DNA from: Rouxiella badensis
Lineage (GTDB): Bacteria > Pseudomonadota > Gammaproteobacteria > Enterobacterales > Enterobacteriaceae
Assembly: GCA_026967495.1 (NCBI GenBank)
Contig: CP114060.1
Span: 620,001 to 684,000, forward strand
Direction of reading: 5' to 3'
Length of the DNA: 64,000 nucleotides
In this document: one piece after another, positions 18,952 to 29,281 of the stretch
How positions within the stretch are numbered: the first letter of the stretch is position 1
Layout: each line of letters begins with the position of its first letter
Program-made: the position numbers and the translations under genes
Notes under the pieces: generated by a model
What the model was told of the DNA's origin: nothing
The model's database searches: none
The model's input: only the letters and a program-made list of their open reading frames with translations

Positions 18952-19042
18952 AGAGGCACTCTCTTTTGATAGGCGCAGCGCTTTCCTGCGGAGCGGGCGC
19001 GTCAAAGACGCCCGATTATTCATCGCTATCTTTTTTTATTTT

Positions 19043-20107
19043 TTATTCTGCTGTTTTTACGCGACGGCGGACCAGCGCCACACCGGCACCGATAAATCCC
19101 CCCACAACTCCCCACATGATTGCCAGGAATACGCGGCGCGGGCTGTCGCGTTTTACCGGCTCTTCCGGCGTGCGCAGGTAGCGGTATGTCTGGAATTTGG
19201 CGTTCAATACGGACTCAACATTAAGCGTAGCCAACATCGCTTTATTCTGATCGTAATCGATATCAAAACTCGGGCCTGAGGCCTGCAGCAGCTTTAACTT
19301 CGCCTGTAGCATCGGCGTACCCAACAGGAACATCTCGGAGTCCGGCAGGCGGTCCGGCGTGGCGTCGGTCATGCTGTGGTCGATATTCTGCTGCTCGGCA
19401 ATCTTCAACGCTTGCTGGGTGTTGTTCAGTTCGCGGTTATAAATGGCGGTCGCTACCTCTTCCTGACGTTTAACCTGCGCCTTCATCGACTGCGTGCGTG
19501 CGGCCCAGGCACCTTCGATTTCGTCATACAGATGCTGGGCAGCGCGTGCGCTGGCGAAGCTGACGTACTGACGCAACAGCTTGTTGGCGTCGGCGGCGGT
19601 CTCAGCGGTCAGTTTTACGCTGTCGTTAGGCATCTTCTTCTCGTCGCGCGCGGTGAACTGAATCGCACCGATCAGTTTGTCGAGCAGCACGGCATCGGCT
19701 CCGCTTTCGCCGGTCTTGCGTTGAATGTAGTAAGGGTTTTGCAGCCAGAAATCCCGGCGGGTATCGTAGGCGGCCAGCTGCATCACGAATTCACCGTAGG
19801 CGTCATCGGAAATCGAGGCCTGATCGCCCGCCGGGGTAAAGGTGTTTTTGGCATCGAGATTGCGCAGGAACTGCTCCTGCGAGAAGTATGACGCCAGATT
19901 GTTAACAGTAGGCTTGTCAGTGACGGCGGTGGTGCTCCACTCCTGCTTCATCAGCAGTGAAACCAGTACCGCGACGAGGGCAAACCCGAGCGCCAGACCG
20001 ATAATCCACAGTTTTCCCTGCCACAGCGCACGGCACAGCCCGCGAATATCCAGTTCATTATCAACGGCGAGTTCGTTCCCTGTAGACATCGTCTCTGACT
20101 TCATCAT
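19043..20107 (-). CDS. wzzE: Common antigen chain-length regulator WzzE
   Basis: Polysaccharide co-polymerase that sets the length of common antigen chains with WzyE. It has two transmembrane helices, near residues 35-58 (WIIGLALGFALVAVLVSLLM) and near the C-terminus (AIMWGVVGGFIGAGVALV), around a large periplasmic helical domain. ELDIRGLCRALWQGKLWIIG and FQTYRYLRTPEEPVKRDSPRR are conserved. I chose 20107 because GGTGGG lies just ahead of its ATGATG; an ATG at 20143 has no ribosome site. MSTGNELAVDNE at 20089 is a third possibility. Confidence 0.93.
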   Translation of the reverse strand: MMKSETMSTGNELAVDNELDIRGLCRALWQGKLWIIGLALGFALVAVLVSLLMKQEWSTTAVTDKPTVNNLASYFSQEQFLRNLDAKNTFTPAGDQASISDDAYGEFVMQLAAYDTRRDFWLQNPYYIQRKTGESGADAVLLDKLIGAIQFTARDEKKMPNDSVKLTAETAADANKLLRQYVSFASARAAQHLYDEIEGAWAARTQSMKAQVKRQEEVATAIYNRELNNTQQALKIAEQQNIDHSMTDATPDRLPDSEMFLLGTPMLQAKLKLLQASGPSFDIDYDQNKAMLATLNVESVLNAKFQTYRYLRTPEEPVKRDSPRRVFLAIMWGVVGGFIGAGVALVRRRVKTAE

Positions 20108-20204
20108 TCCCACCAAATTTTGATTAATTAATTGTGTTGCCATCAGACGGAGTCAGACGCGGCGTGTGATCCCTGGTGACGGTATAGCAGACGGTAAGGC
20201 GACG

Positions 20205-21300
20205 CTATTGTGCGGAGTGACGACGCAGCCTTCTTTTGACACGTTTGAGCAACCGCGCCACGCGCCACGCACGTTTAATACAATAGCCATAGAGCATGAA
20301 TGCGACAAAAAATAGCCCAAGCATTAACCATTCGGGGAAGTGAAGTCGCTCACCGGCCACGCCGATAGCGGCCAGCACGGCAGCGGCCAAGGTGATCAGT
20401 ACAAAAGCCTGACGCGAGGAGAATCCCGCCCGCATAATCAGATGGTGGATGTGCTGACGGTCCGCCGAGAAGGGACTCATTCCCTTGCGCAGACGGCGAT
20501 ACATGATGGCAATCATGTCCATCAGTGGAATGGCGATGAGCCATAGCGCGGTCACGGGGGTCATCGGCGGATGCGCGAAGCTGCGCGTGCTCTGGGTGCA
20601 TTGCAGCAGGATCCAGATCACGGTAAAGCCGATAAGCGTACTGCCCGCATCGCCCATAAATACCTTGTAACGACGGCCAAAAACACCGAGGTTCAGCAGC
20701 ACATAAGGAATGATGGCGGCAATCATCGTGAAGCACCACAGCGCCAACGAGTCGTAGCCTTTGGACAGCATCACGATGCCCATTGAGCCGAAGGTCACGC
20801 ACGACAGCCCGCCCAGCAGACCGTCTATACCGTCAACCATGTTGAAAGCGTTGATGGCAGCCCATACGGCAAACAGGGTAACCAGATAGCCAAACGGGCC
20901 GAGGAACATCTGCCAGGGACCGATAATGCGCCCCAGGTCATGCAGCACCATATCACCGTAAATCATCATGATGACGGCAACGAGTGCCTGAATGCAGGCG
21001 CGGATTTTTACGCTGATGTCGTATTTGTCATCCAGCGCACCCACCAATACCAATAATCCCGCGCAGGCGAGATAAAGCAACTTATGGGGGATCTGAATGT
21101 TAGTAATGAAAAAGGTAAAACAGACCACTGCATAGACAGAGATACCGCCAACCAGGGGGATAAGTCCTTGATGGCGTTTGCGGTAGTCAGGTTTATCAAC
21201 TAATCCAATCTTTTTGGCCACTTTGCGCGCCAAAAATAAAAAGACAAATGAAAACAAGAAAACAATGACGAGTCTCAGTACTCATAGTGAGTAAATTCAC
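20205..21300 (-). CDS. wecA: GlcNAc-1-phosphate transferase WecA; frameshifted near the start
   Basis: Inner-membrane enzyme that transfers GlcNAc-1-P to undecaprenyl phosphate, the first step of common antigen and many O-antigens. Motifs include ALDDKYDISVKIRA, INAFNMVDGIDGLLGG, YKVFMGDAGSTLIGF and the HIHH block in DRQHIHHLIMRAGF. A GTG at 21300 opens VNLLTMSTE, then one extra base in GAGTCTC (21270-21276) shifts the frame. Without it the text reads LVIVFLFSFVFLFLARK and the protein has 364 residues (E. coli 367). Otherwise translation would have to begin at a TTG at 21257 and lose half of the first helix. First gene of the wec operon. Confidence 0.92.
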
Positions 21301-21582
21301 AGTTAAAACGTCTCTGCATTAATGGTAAATCTGCGCAAGCTATCTGGCAGCCTGGTCTTGAATTTGGCAGTAGTCATTACCACCTCGCGGTTTTGCGTTC
21401 ATATCCTATGTGGCTTTCGGATTTTATTACGTTTTGTGCGTCGTCCGAAGGATCCTTCCTGTCCGCTTTTATACAGCGACAAATTAATGAATGATGCCCG
21501 TTGAGGCTATCCGGTGTTATCTGATTCTAGGGTGCATAAGGCGCAGTGCGCCGTGCATTACTACACATCGTAGCGACCAAAC

Positions 21583-21613
21583 GTAAAAAACGCCACGTCT
21601 TCACGCAGCGTTT
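21583..21613 (-). terminator. Terminator downstream of rho
   Basis: On the minus strand an 11-bp stem, AAACGCTGCGT/ACGTGGCGTTT (two G-U pairs), has a GAAG loop and leads into a T run. It lies about 60 bp past the rho stop. The rest of the 372-bp rho-wecA gap (21301-21672) holds a perfect GGCGCA-G-TGCGCC palindrome at 21540-21552 and the wecA leader; I see no other gene in it. Confidence 0.85.
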
Positions 21614-21672
21614 TAATATTTTTACGTTATACCCATTTCACTTGCAGCGGCAAGTTGGCGGGCAGAGTAAAA

Positions 21673-22932
21673 TTATGAACGTTTCATCATATCGAAGAAT
21701 TCATCGTTGGTTTTGGTCATGGCCAACTTGTTGATGAGGAATTCCATTGCGTCGATTTCACCCATTGGATGGATAATTTTACGCAGGATCCACATCTTCT
21801 GCAGTTCTTCAGAAGTGGTGAGAAGCTCTTCTTTACGGGTACCGGAGCGGTTGTAATCGATAGCCGGGAATACACGTTTCTCGGCGATTTTACGCGCGAG
21901 GTGCAGTTCCATGTTACCTGTACCTTTGAACTCTTCGTAGATGACTTCATCCATTTTCGAACCGGTATCAACCAGCGCGGTCGCGATGATAGTCAGGCTG
22001 CCGCCCTCTTCCACGTTACGTGCTGCACCGAAGAAGCGTTTTGGACGATGCAGGGCGTTGGCGTCAACACCACCGGTCAGGACTTTACCTGATGCAGGAA
22101 CCACGGTGTTGTAAGCACGCGCCAGACGGGTAATTGAGTCCAGCAGGATGATAACGTCTTTCTTGTGCTCAACCAGACGCTTGGCCTTCTCGATAACCAT
22201 TTCGGCTACCTGAACGTGGCGAGATGCAGGTTCGTCGAAGGTAGAAGCAACTACTTCACCTTTAACCAGACGCTGCATCTCGGTCACTTCTTCCGGACGT
22301 TCGTCAATCAGCAGTACCATCAGTACGCAGTCTGGGTGGTTGTAGGCAATGCTTTGCGCAATGTTCTGCAGCAGCATGGTTTTACCGGCTTTAGGCGGTG
22401 CCACAATCAGACCACGCTGGCCACGGCCAATTGGCGATGCCAGGTCGAGTACGCGTGCGGTCAAATCTTCGGTAGAACCGTTACCACGCTCCATGCGCAA
22501 ACGTGAGTTGGCGTGCAGTGGGGTCAAGTTCTCGAACAGGATTTTGTTACGGGCATTTTCTGGTTTGTCGTAGTTAACTTCGTTAACTTTCAACAGGGCA
22601 AAATAGCGCTCGCCTTCTTTTGGCGGACGGATTTTACCGGAAATAGTGTCACCGGTACGGAGATTGAAGCGGCGGATTTGGCTGGGAGAAACGTAAATAT
22701 CATCTGGACCGGCGAGGTAGGAGCTGTCTGCTGAGCGGAGGAAACCAAATCCGTCCTGCAGTATCTCCAGAACACCGTCACCGAAGATATCTTCTCCGCT
22801 TTTGGCATGCTGCTTCAGTATTGAAAAGATAATGTCTTGCTTACGCATGCGGGCCTGGTTTTCCAGTCCCATATTTTCGCCGAGTGTAATCAGGTCAGAA
22901 ACCGGCGTATTCTTTAATTCGGTAAGATTCAT
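21673..22932 (-). CDS. rho: Transcription termination factor Rho
   Basis: Hexameric RNA-dependent ATPase and helicase that ends transcription at C-rich untranslated RNA. The product has 419 residues, the E. coli length, and is almost identical to it. The N-terminal RNA-binding fold includes DGVLEILQDGFGFLRS and YVSPSQIRRFNLRTGD. The Walker A motif is GLIVAPPKAGKT, and the catalytic part has LLIDERPEEVTEMQR and SITRLARAYN. It follows trxA on the same strand, separated by a 461-bp leader region, consistent with the autoregulated leader known in E. coli. Confidence 0.99.
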   Translation of the reverse strand: MNLTELKNTPVSDLITLGENMGLENQARMRKQDIIFSILKQHAKSGEDIFGDGVLEILQDGFGFLRSADSSYLAGPDDIYVSPSQIRRFNLRTGDTISGKIRPPKEGERYFALLKVNEVNYDKPENARNKILFENLTPLHANSRLRMERGNGSTEDLTARVLDLASPIGRGQRGLIVAPPKAGKTMLLQNIAQSIAYNHPDCVLMVLLIDERPEEVTEMQRLVKGEVVASTFDEPASRHVQVAEMVIEKAKRLVEHKKDVIILLDSITRLARAYNTVVPASGKVLTGGVDANALHRPKRFFGAARNVEEGGSLTIIATALVDTGSKMDEVIYEEFKGTGNMELHLARKIAEKRVFPAIDYNRSGTRKEELLTTSEELQKMWILRKIIHPMGEIDAMEFLINKLAMTKTNDEFFDMMKRS

Positions 22933-23393
22933 AATGGTGGGTTCTTAAACTCGGGGTAGGTCTCGAAAATCTGTCGTGAATGGGGATGGCAAGGACGTCC
23001 ATGCCAGCTTAAATTACTTTTAGGGTAGAGACTCTCAATTTGCAGCTTCTGATTAAAGGTCACGGGCGTGTTGACTCGCGAACTATTTCTTGAAAGAGGG
23101 CAGACTTAAATTGAAGGTGTCTCAAAGCCGATTTTTTTAAACCGTAAGATTGTCAAAGCACATCGCCATTACACCTGTTTTTCAACAAGTCGTTTTCTAC
23201 GCAAGCAGTTTTTATCAAAGCAACTTTAATAGGCAGATGTTTTCAACACAGAATAAAACGCTAGAATCAAACTACAGGTAAGCTTAAATATGCAGTAAGC
23301 GTAAACTTAGCACGCTTCTTTGCAGGCGTCTAGCGGTCAGTGTGAAAAACACACGTAGCCCGCCAAACGCCTGATTTAGGTCATTCAAATCTA
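22933..23393 (-). other. trxA-rho intergenic region (rho leader)
   Basis: This 461-bp stretch lies between the trxA stop and the rho start. A long hairpin at 23324-23372 has outer arms AGGCGT/ACGCCT, inner GCGG/CCGC and GTGTG/CACAC around a T5 loop, but no U run. An imperfect palindrome, GGCAAGGACGTCCATGCC, lies at 22988-23005. A TTGACA at about 23150-23155 (minus) could be a -35 box, but no good -10 follows. In E. coli the rho leader carries the short rhoL reading frame and Rho-dependent autoregulation; I find no convincing rhoL here. Confidence 0.5.
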
Positions 23394-23720
23394 TTACAGA
23401 TTGGCGTTCAGGAAATCTTTCAGCTGACCTTTAGACAGTGCGCCGACTTTAGTCGCAGCCACTTCGCCGCCTTTGAACAGCAGCAGGGTAGGAATGCCAC
23501 GGATACCGTATTTTGGTGCGGTGCCCGGGTTTTCATCGATGTTCAGCTTGGCAATAGTCAGCTTGCCTTCGAACTCGGTGGCAATTTCGTCCAGGATCGG
23601 AGCAATCATCTTGCATGGACCACACCATTCTGCCCAGAAATCGACCAGCACCAGTCCTTCGGCTTTCAGTACGTCTTTGTCGAAACTGTCATCAGAAAGG
23701 TGAATAATTTTATCGCTCAT
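23394..23720 (-). CDS. trxA: Thioredoxin 1
   Basis: Small cytoplasmic dithiol reductase that reduces ribonucleotide reductase, PAPS reductase and many protein disulfides. The product has 108 residues, with the active site WCGPC at 32-36 (Cys33, Cys36) and the cis-proline loop GIPTLLLF. It is divergent from rhlB and upstream of rho, as in K-12. The frame is intact. Confidence 0.99.
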   Translation of the reverse strand: MSDKIIHLSDDSFDKDVLKAEGLVLVDFWAEWCGPCKMIAPILDEIATEFEGKLTIAKLNIDENPGTAPKYGIRGIPTLLLFKGGEVAATKVGALSKGQLKDFLNANL

Positions 23721-23853
23721 GTTCTACTCCAAAGGATTTATCTTTACCTTGTTGATGTAGCATTAACCAACAGTAGGTTGACTCTATTTCACCATGTTTA
23801 TTTCAACGGATATGCTTTCGTAAAGCAATAGTTAGCTGATATTCTACCACACT

Positions 23854-25146
23854 ATGAGCAAAACACACTTAACCGAACAGAAGTTTTCCGACTTCGCCCT
23901 GCACCCGCTAGCAGTCGAAGCCCTTGAAAAGAAAGGGTTTCATTACTGCACGCCTATTCAGGCACTCGCATTGCCTATCACGCTCTCAGGACGTGATGTT
24001 GCAGGTCAGGCGCAAACCGGTACCGGCAAGACGCTGGCTTTTTTAGCGTCTACTTTCCATTATCTGCTTTCTAACCCGGCTGCTGAAGGTCGTCAGACCA
24101 ATCAGCCACGTGCTTTAATTATGGCACCGACGCGGGAATTGGCGGTACAAATTCATTCGGACGCCGAAGCGCTCTCCGAATCCACCGGACTGAAACTCGG
24201 TCTGGCCTACGGCGGCGACGGCTACGACAAACAGCTTAAAGTGCTGGAAAGTGGCGTCGATATCCTGATCGGCACGACTGGCCGGTTAATCGATTACGCA
24301 AAACAGAACCATATTAATCTGGGTGCAATCCAGGTCGTGGTACTGGATGAAGCCGACCGCATGTTCGACCTCGGTTTTATCAAAGATATTCGCTGGTTGT
24401 TCCGCCGCATGCCGCCTGCGACTCAACGCCTGAACATGCTGTTCTCGGCAACGCTGTCCTACCGCGTTAAAGAGCTGGCGTTTGAAAACATGAACAACGC
24501 CGAATCGATTGAGATCGAACCGGAACAGAAAACGGGTCACCGCATCCAGGAAGAGCTTTTCTATCCTTCAAACGAAGAAAAGATGCGCCTGCTGCAAACC
24601 TTAATAGAAGAAGAGTGGCCAGACCGCTGCATTATCTTCGCCAACACCAAGCACCGCTGTGAAGATGTCTGGGGCCACCTGGCTGCCGACGGACACCGCG
24701 TAGGCCTGCTGACCGGCGACGTGGCGCAGAAAAAACGCCTGCGCGTGCTCGAAGACTTCACTAAGGGTGACATCGACATTCTGGTCGCAACCGACGTTGC
24801 TGCCCGTGGTCTGCACATTCCAGCCGTGACCCACGTCTTCAACTATGACCTGCCTGACGACTGCGAAGACTACGTTCACCGCATCGGCCGTACCGGTCGT
24901 GCTGGCCTGAGCGGACACTCAATCAGCCTGGCATGTGAAGAATATGCGCTGAATCTGCCGGCCATCGAAACCTATACCGGCCACAGCATTCCCGTCAGTA
25001 AATACAACAGTGATGCGCTTCTAACCGACCTGCCGGCACCAAAACGTCTGGCACGTACGCGCACCGGCAACGGCCCACGCCGTAATTCATCTTCATCACG
25101 ACGCGGTGGCAATGCACCACGTAACAACCGTAAACGTTCGGGCTGA
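23854..25146 (+). CDS. rhlB: ATP-dependent RNA helicase RhlB
   Basis: DEAD-box helicase of the RNA degradosome that unwinds structured RNA for PNPase. The product has 430 residues (E. coli 421). Motifs are the Q motif (CTPIQALALP), Walker A AQTGTGKT (53-60), PTRELA, DEAD (165-168), SAT, and HRIGRTGRAG. The tail is basic and Arg/Asn/Ser-rich, typical of RNA contact. It is divergent from trxA, and gppA begins 8 bp after its stop, so the two are probably cotranscribed. Confidence 0.98.
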   Translation: MSKTHLTEQKFSDFALHPLAVEALEKKGFHYCTPIQALALPITLSGRDVAGQAQTGTGKTLAFLASTFHYLLSNPAAEGRQTNQPRALIMAPTRELAVQIHSDAEALSESTGLKLGLAYGGDGYDKQLKVLESGVDILIGTTGRLIDYAKQNHINLGAIQVVVLDEADRMFDLGFIKDIRWLFRRMPPATQRLNMLFSATLSYRVKELAFENMNNAESIEIEPEQKTGHRIQEELFYPSNEEKMRLLQTLIEEEWPDRCIIFANTKHRCEDVWGHLAADGHRVGLLTGDVAQKKRLRVLEDFTKGDIDILVATDVAARGLHIPAVTHVFNYDLPDDCEDYVHRIGRTGRAGLSGHSISLACEEYALNLPAIETYTGHSIPVSKYNSDALLTDLPAPKRLARTRTGNGPRRNSSSSRRGGNAPRNNRKRSG

Positions 25147-25154
25147 AAAAAATT

Positions 25155-26653
25155 ATGCTGAGCCTCCACCTCACTTTATGCAGCGATCGATCTGGGTTCC
25201 AACAGCTTTCATATGTTGGTCGTCCGTGAGGTGGCAGGCAGTATTCAAACTTTGGCCAGAATTAAACGCAAAGTGCGTCTGGCGGCCGGGCTGGATAAAA
25301 ATAGTCACCTCTCCGCCGAAGCGATGCAGCGAGGATGGCAATGCCTGAAATTATTTTCCGAGCGTCTACAGGATATCCCGCGCGAACAGATCCGCGTGGT
25401 TGCAACGGCGACACTGCGCCTGGCAAAAAATGCCGATGAGTTTTTGAAAACCGCTGAAACCATTCTTGGCTGTAATATTCAGGTCATTAGCGGTGAAGAA
25501 GAAGCACGCCTGATTTATCAGGGCGTGGCCCACACCACCGGCGGTCCTGACCAGCGCCTGGTGGTGGATATCGGCGGCGGAAGCACCGAACTGGTTACCG
25601 GTTCAGGCGCACAGGCCAACACGTTGTTCAGCCTGTCTATGGGCTGCGTGACCTGGCTCGAACGCTATTTCACCGACCGAAGCCTGGTCAAAGAGAATTT
25701 TGACAAGGCCGAGCTAGCCGCAGTTGAAATGATTACCCCCGTCGCACCCGAACTGCTCGCCAACGGCTGGCAGGTCTGCGTTGGCGCGTCCGGTACGGTG
25801 CAGGCATTGCAGGAAATCATGGTGGCGCAGGGGATGGACGAACGGATTACCCTCTCCAAGCTACAGCAGCTCAAACAGCGTGCCATTCAGTGTGGCAAGC
25901 TCGAAGAGCCTCGAAATTGAAGGACTCACGCTTGAGCGTGCACTGGTGTTCCCAAGCGGGCTGTCCATCCTAATTGCTATCTTCAAAACGTTGAATATTG
26001 AATCCATGATGCTGGCGGGTGGCGCGCTGCGCGAGGGTCTGGTGTACGGCATGCTGCATCTGCCCGTTGAACAGGACATTCGTCAACGCACCCTGCACAA
26101 CCTGCAACGCCGCTATCTGCTCGACGTTGAGCAGGCGAATCGCGTTGCGGCGCTTGCCGAGAACTTTTCCGTTCAGGTGTCAAACACCTGGCAGCTGGAT
26201 GCCCGCGCCCGTGAGCTGCTGGCTAGCGCCTGTCTGATCCATGAGATTGGGCTGAGCGTTGATTTCAAGCAGGCGCAGAATCACGCAGGTTACCTGATTC
26301 GTCATCTCGATTTACCCGGTTTTACTCCGGCGCAGAAAAAACTGCTGGCAACGCTGCTGCAAAACCAGAGCAATAACCTGGATCTGCCGCTGCTTAACCA
26401 GCAAAACGCCCTGCCGCCGCGTCAGGCCGAGCGTCTGTGTCGCATCATGCGACTGGCGATTATCTTCGCCAGCCGTCGTCGTGATGACACGCTGCCTGCG
26501 GTTCGCCTGCGGGCTAATGATGATGAGTTGAACGTGTTAGTGCCTCACGGATGGCTGGAACAGCATCCGCTGCGGGCCGAAGAGCTGGAGCAGGAAAGTC
26601 ATTGGCAAAGTTACGTCCATTGGCCGCTGTTCATAGAAGAAGCCAGCAAATAA
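25155..26653 (+). CDS. gppA: Guanosine pentaphosphatase GppA; two frameshifts
   Basis: Converts pppGpp to ppGpp and has exopolyphosphatase activity, tuning the stringent response. It has an actin-like ATPase fold with AAIDLGSNSFHMLVVRE near the N-terminus, ISGEEEARLIYQGV, VVDIGGGSTELVTG, and a C-terminal HD-like helical domain with HEIGLSVDFKQA. Both frame breaks are an extra C in GAGCTC-like text: GAGCCTC at 25160-25166 (start region) and at 25906-25912 (between GKLEE and IEGLTLERAL). Removing both gives 498 residues (E. coli 494). The ATG at 25155 follows rhlB by 8 bp. Confidence 0.93.
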
Positions 26654-26683
26654 ACGACGTTCATGCAATATAATTAACGTATC

Positions 26684-26706
26684 AGGGAGCCTTAGGCTCC
26701 CTTTTT
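26684..26706 (+). terminator. rhlB-gppA terminator lying over the rep stop codon
   Basis: AGGGAGCC-TTA-GGCTCCCT is a perfect 8-bp stem followed by T5 on the plus strand. The TTA loop is the complement of the rep TAA stop codon, so the hairpin spans the end of the convergent rep gene. Confidence 0.9.
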
Positions 26707-28718
26707 CTTGGCCTCGGCCAGCTGAGCGCGGATCTTCTCCAGATGGCTCTGTCCCTTCACCATCCTCTCCTGTGGCGACACCACTTTACGCTCGCTTTCC
26801 CAGGCCAAATCATCCTGCGGTAATTCATGCAGGAAGCGGCTTATCTCCGGGCGGATCAGCTCGCCGTACTGCCTGCGTTCACGGCAGTGGCTGAAAATCA
26901 GCTCTTTCTGCGCACGGGTAATGCCGACGTAGGCCAGTCGCCGCTCTTCATCGACGTTGTCCTCATCCATACTGCTTTGATGCGGCAACAGCCCCTCTTC
27001 CATGCCAATCAGAAACACATAGGGAAACTCCAGCCCCTTAGAGGCGTGCAGCGTCATCAGTTGGACCTGATCCAGCTCCTCTTCGCTCTCACCGCGCTCC
27101 ATCATGTCGCGCAGCGTGAAGCGGGTCACCACCTGAGTCAGCGTCATCGGCTCATCGAGGTCGCTGCCTTCGAGCATTTCCGTCATCCAGCTGAACAGCT
27201 GATTGACGTTTTTCATGCGCATTTCCGCCGCTTTCGGGCTTGGCGAGGTTTCGAACAGCCAGCTTTCGTAATCCATGCCGTGAATCAGATCGCGAACGGC
27301 GGCGATGGGTTCGCGCTCGGCCAGTTCGGCGATATTGCCCATCCAGTGAGTGAATCGCTGCAATGCCTCGAGTCCCCGGCCGGTCAGATACTGGCTCAGT
27401 CCTAAGTCGAAGCTCGCCTTGAAGAGGCCTTTATTGCGCTGGTTAGCCCATTCACCGAGCTTTTGCAGCGTTGCGGCACCAATCTCACGCCGTGGAGTGT
27501 TGACGATGCGCAGGAAGGCGCTGTCGTCATCAGGATTGGTCAGCACCCGCAAATAAGCCAGCAGGTCTTTGATTTCAGGCCGCGAGAAGAACGACGTACC
27601 GCCAGAAATACGGTAGGGAATACGGTTCTGCATCAGCATCTTTTCAAACAGCCGCGACTGGTGGTTTCCGCGATACAGAATGGCGTAATCGCCGTAATTG
27701 GTTTTTTGACAAACCGGTGCGCAATCAGCTCACCCACCACGCGCTCTGCCTCGTGATCTTCATTATTGGCGGTAATCACCTTCAAGGGTTCGCCATAGGC
27801 CAGCTCGGAGAACAGCCTTTTCTCAAACACGTGCGGGTTGTTGGCAATCAGGATGTTGGCAGCCTTGAGGATACGCTGCGACGAGCGGTAGTTCTGCTCA
27901 AGTTTGATAACCTGCAACGCGGGGAAATCCTCTTTTAGCAGCACCAGGTTTTGCGGACGCGCACCGCGCCACGAATAGATTGACTGGTCGTCGTCGCCGA
28001 CCACGGTAAAGCGAGCGCGATTGCCCACCAGCAGTTTAACCATCATGTACTGGCTGGTGTTGGTGTCCTGATATTCATCGACCAGCAAATAACGCAACTT
28101 ATTCTGCCAGCGCTCCCGTACCTCCTCGTTGCGCTGAAGGAGCAGCGTCGGCAGCAGGATCAGATCGTCGAAATCGAGGATGTTACAGGCGCGCATGTGG
28201 TCGTGATACAGGCTATAACAGTGGGCAAAAATCTTGTCGCGTTCGGAACGCGCAGTCTTCGCCGCCCCCGCCGGGTCGATAAGATCGTTTTTCCAGTTGG
28301 AGATCGTCGAGATCAACTGTTGCAGCAACGCCTTGTCGTTTTCGAGCCATTTTTCACTGAGTTCTTTCAGTAACGCCAACTGGTCCTGATCGTCAAACAG
28401 CGAGAAATTGGATTTCATGCCGAGTGCTGCGAATTCGCGTTTTATGATTTCCAGTCCCAAGGTATGGAAGGTAGAAATCAGTAGCCCGCGCGACTCTTTT
28501 CGCCCCAGCGTTTGCGCGACGCGCTCTTTCATCTCGCGTGCGGCCTTGTTGGTAAAGGTCACGGCGGCTATATGACGCGCCTGGTAGCCGCATTCACGGA
28601 TCAGGTGAGCGATTTTGTTGGTGATAACCCGCGTTTTACCCGAGCCGGCACCGGCCAGCACCAGGCAGGGTCCGGTAACAAATTCGACGGCATGTTGTTG
28701 ACTGGGATTTAATCGCAT
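26692..28718 (-). CDS. rep: ATP-dependent DNA helicase Rep; frameshifted
   Basis: Superfamily 1 3'-5' helicase that clears proteins from DNA ahead of replication forks. It starts at 28718 (MRLNPSQQHAVEFVTGP). Walker A is AGAGSGKT (22-29), followed by LLVDEYQDTNTSQY, VVGDDDQSIYSWRGA, QNYRSS and, in the second half, MTLHASKGLEFPYVFLIG and RRLAYVGITRAQKEL. One A is missing from a run (T 27702-27707 on the plus strand), between HRFVKK and NYGDYAILYRGN. Restoring it gives 675 residues (E. coli 673). It is convergent with gppA and divergent from ppiC. Confidence 0.95.
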
Positions 28719-28904
28719 TGGGTTAATTCTGCTCACTTGATAGACGCGGGACGGCGATTGTAGCAGAAACTTCCGCCAGAAAAGACAGTCAAAAGTGTAA
28801 GGTTCAGCGGTAAGACGGCATTGTGCGGTCCACATCCGACGTGGCAAATGTTACATTACGCCCCTGAGCAGTCTTTGATTAATCTTATCTAAAGGTCCCT
28901 TATC

Positions 28905-29186
28905 ATGGCGAATACCGCTTCTGCACTACACATCCTGGTGGATGACGAAAAGAAAGCCAACGAGCTGCTGGCTCAGCTGCAACAAGGCGCTGATTTCCAG
29001 GAACTGGCACGCAAGCACTCAAACTGCCCGTCCAAGCGCGACGGCGGTTCACTGGGTGAATTCCGCAAGGGTGACATGGTGCCAGCTTTCGATAAAGTGG
29101 TCTTCAGCGGTGAACTGCTGAAACCTCTTGGCCCGGTTAAGACCCAGTTCGGTTACCACCTGATCAAGGTTCTGTACCGCAACTAA
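28905..29186 (+). CDS. ppiC: Peptidyl-prolyl cis-trans isomerase C (parvulin)
   Basis: Small cytoplasmic rotamase with a single parvulin domain. The product has 93 residues, the E. coli length. Parvulin landmarks are HILVDDEKKA, FQELARKHSNCPS, GGSLGEFRKGDMVPAFD and the ending TQFGYHLIKVLYRN. It is divergent from rep and convergent with ilvC, with a bidirectional terminator between. The frame is intact. Confidence 0.98.
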   Translation: MANTASALHILVDDEKKANELLAQLQQGADFQELARKHSNCPSKRDGGSLGEFRKGDMVPAFDKVVFSGELLKPLGPVKTQFGYHLIKVLYRN

Positions 29187-29213
29187 GTTTGCTCCACAGA
29201 ACGCAGTAAAAGA

Positions 29214-29241
29214 AAAAGCACCGCCAAGGCGGTGCTTTTTT
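29214..29241. terminator. Bidirectional terminator between ppiC and ilvC
   Basis: A perfect 10-bp stem, AAGCACCGCC/GGCGGTGCTT, has an AA loop and T runs on both strands (T6 after it on plus; T5-C-T4 on minus). It serves the convergent ppiC and ilvC genes. Confidence 0.95.
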
Positions 29242-29281
29242 ACTTTTATTATCGGGTACAACCGTAACGCGTAAACCGGTA

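Noticed and set aside
21620..21660. ATACCCATTTCACTTGCAG-like text near the rho stop, considered as a remnant of the 120-bp repeat in the ilvC leader.
   Set aside because: Only a short degenerate match to one end and no second terminus; too weak to annotate.
22895..23002. A 35-codon frame (MDVLAIPIHDRF...) overlapping the rho start, considered as rhoL.
   Set aside because: No ribosome site, no resemblance to the E. coli RhoL sequence I remember, and the wrong overlap.
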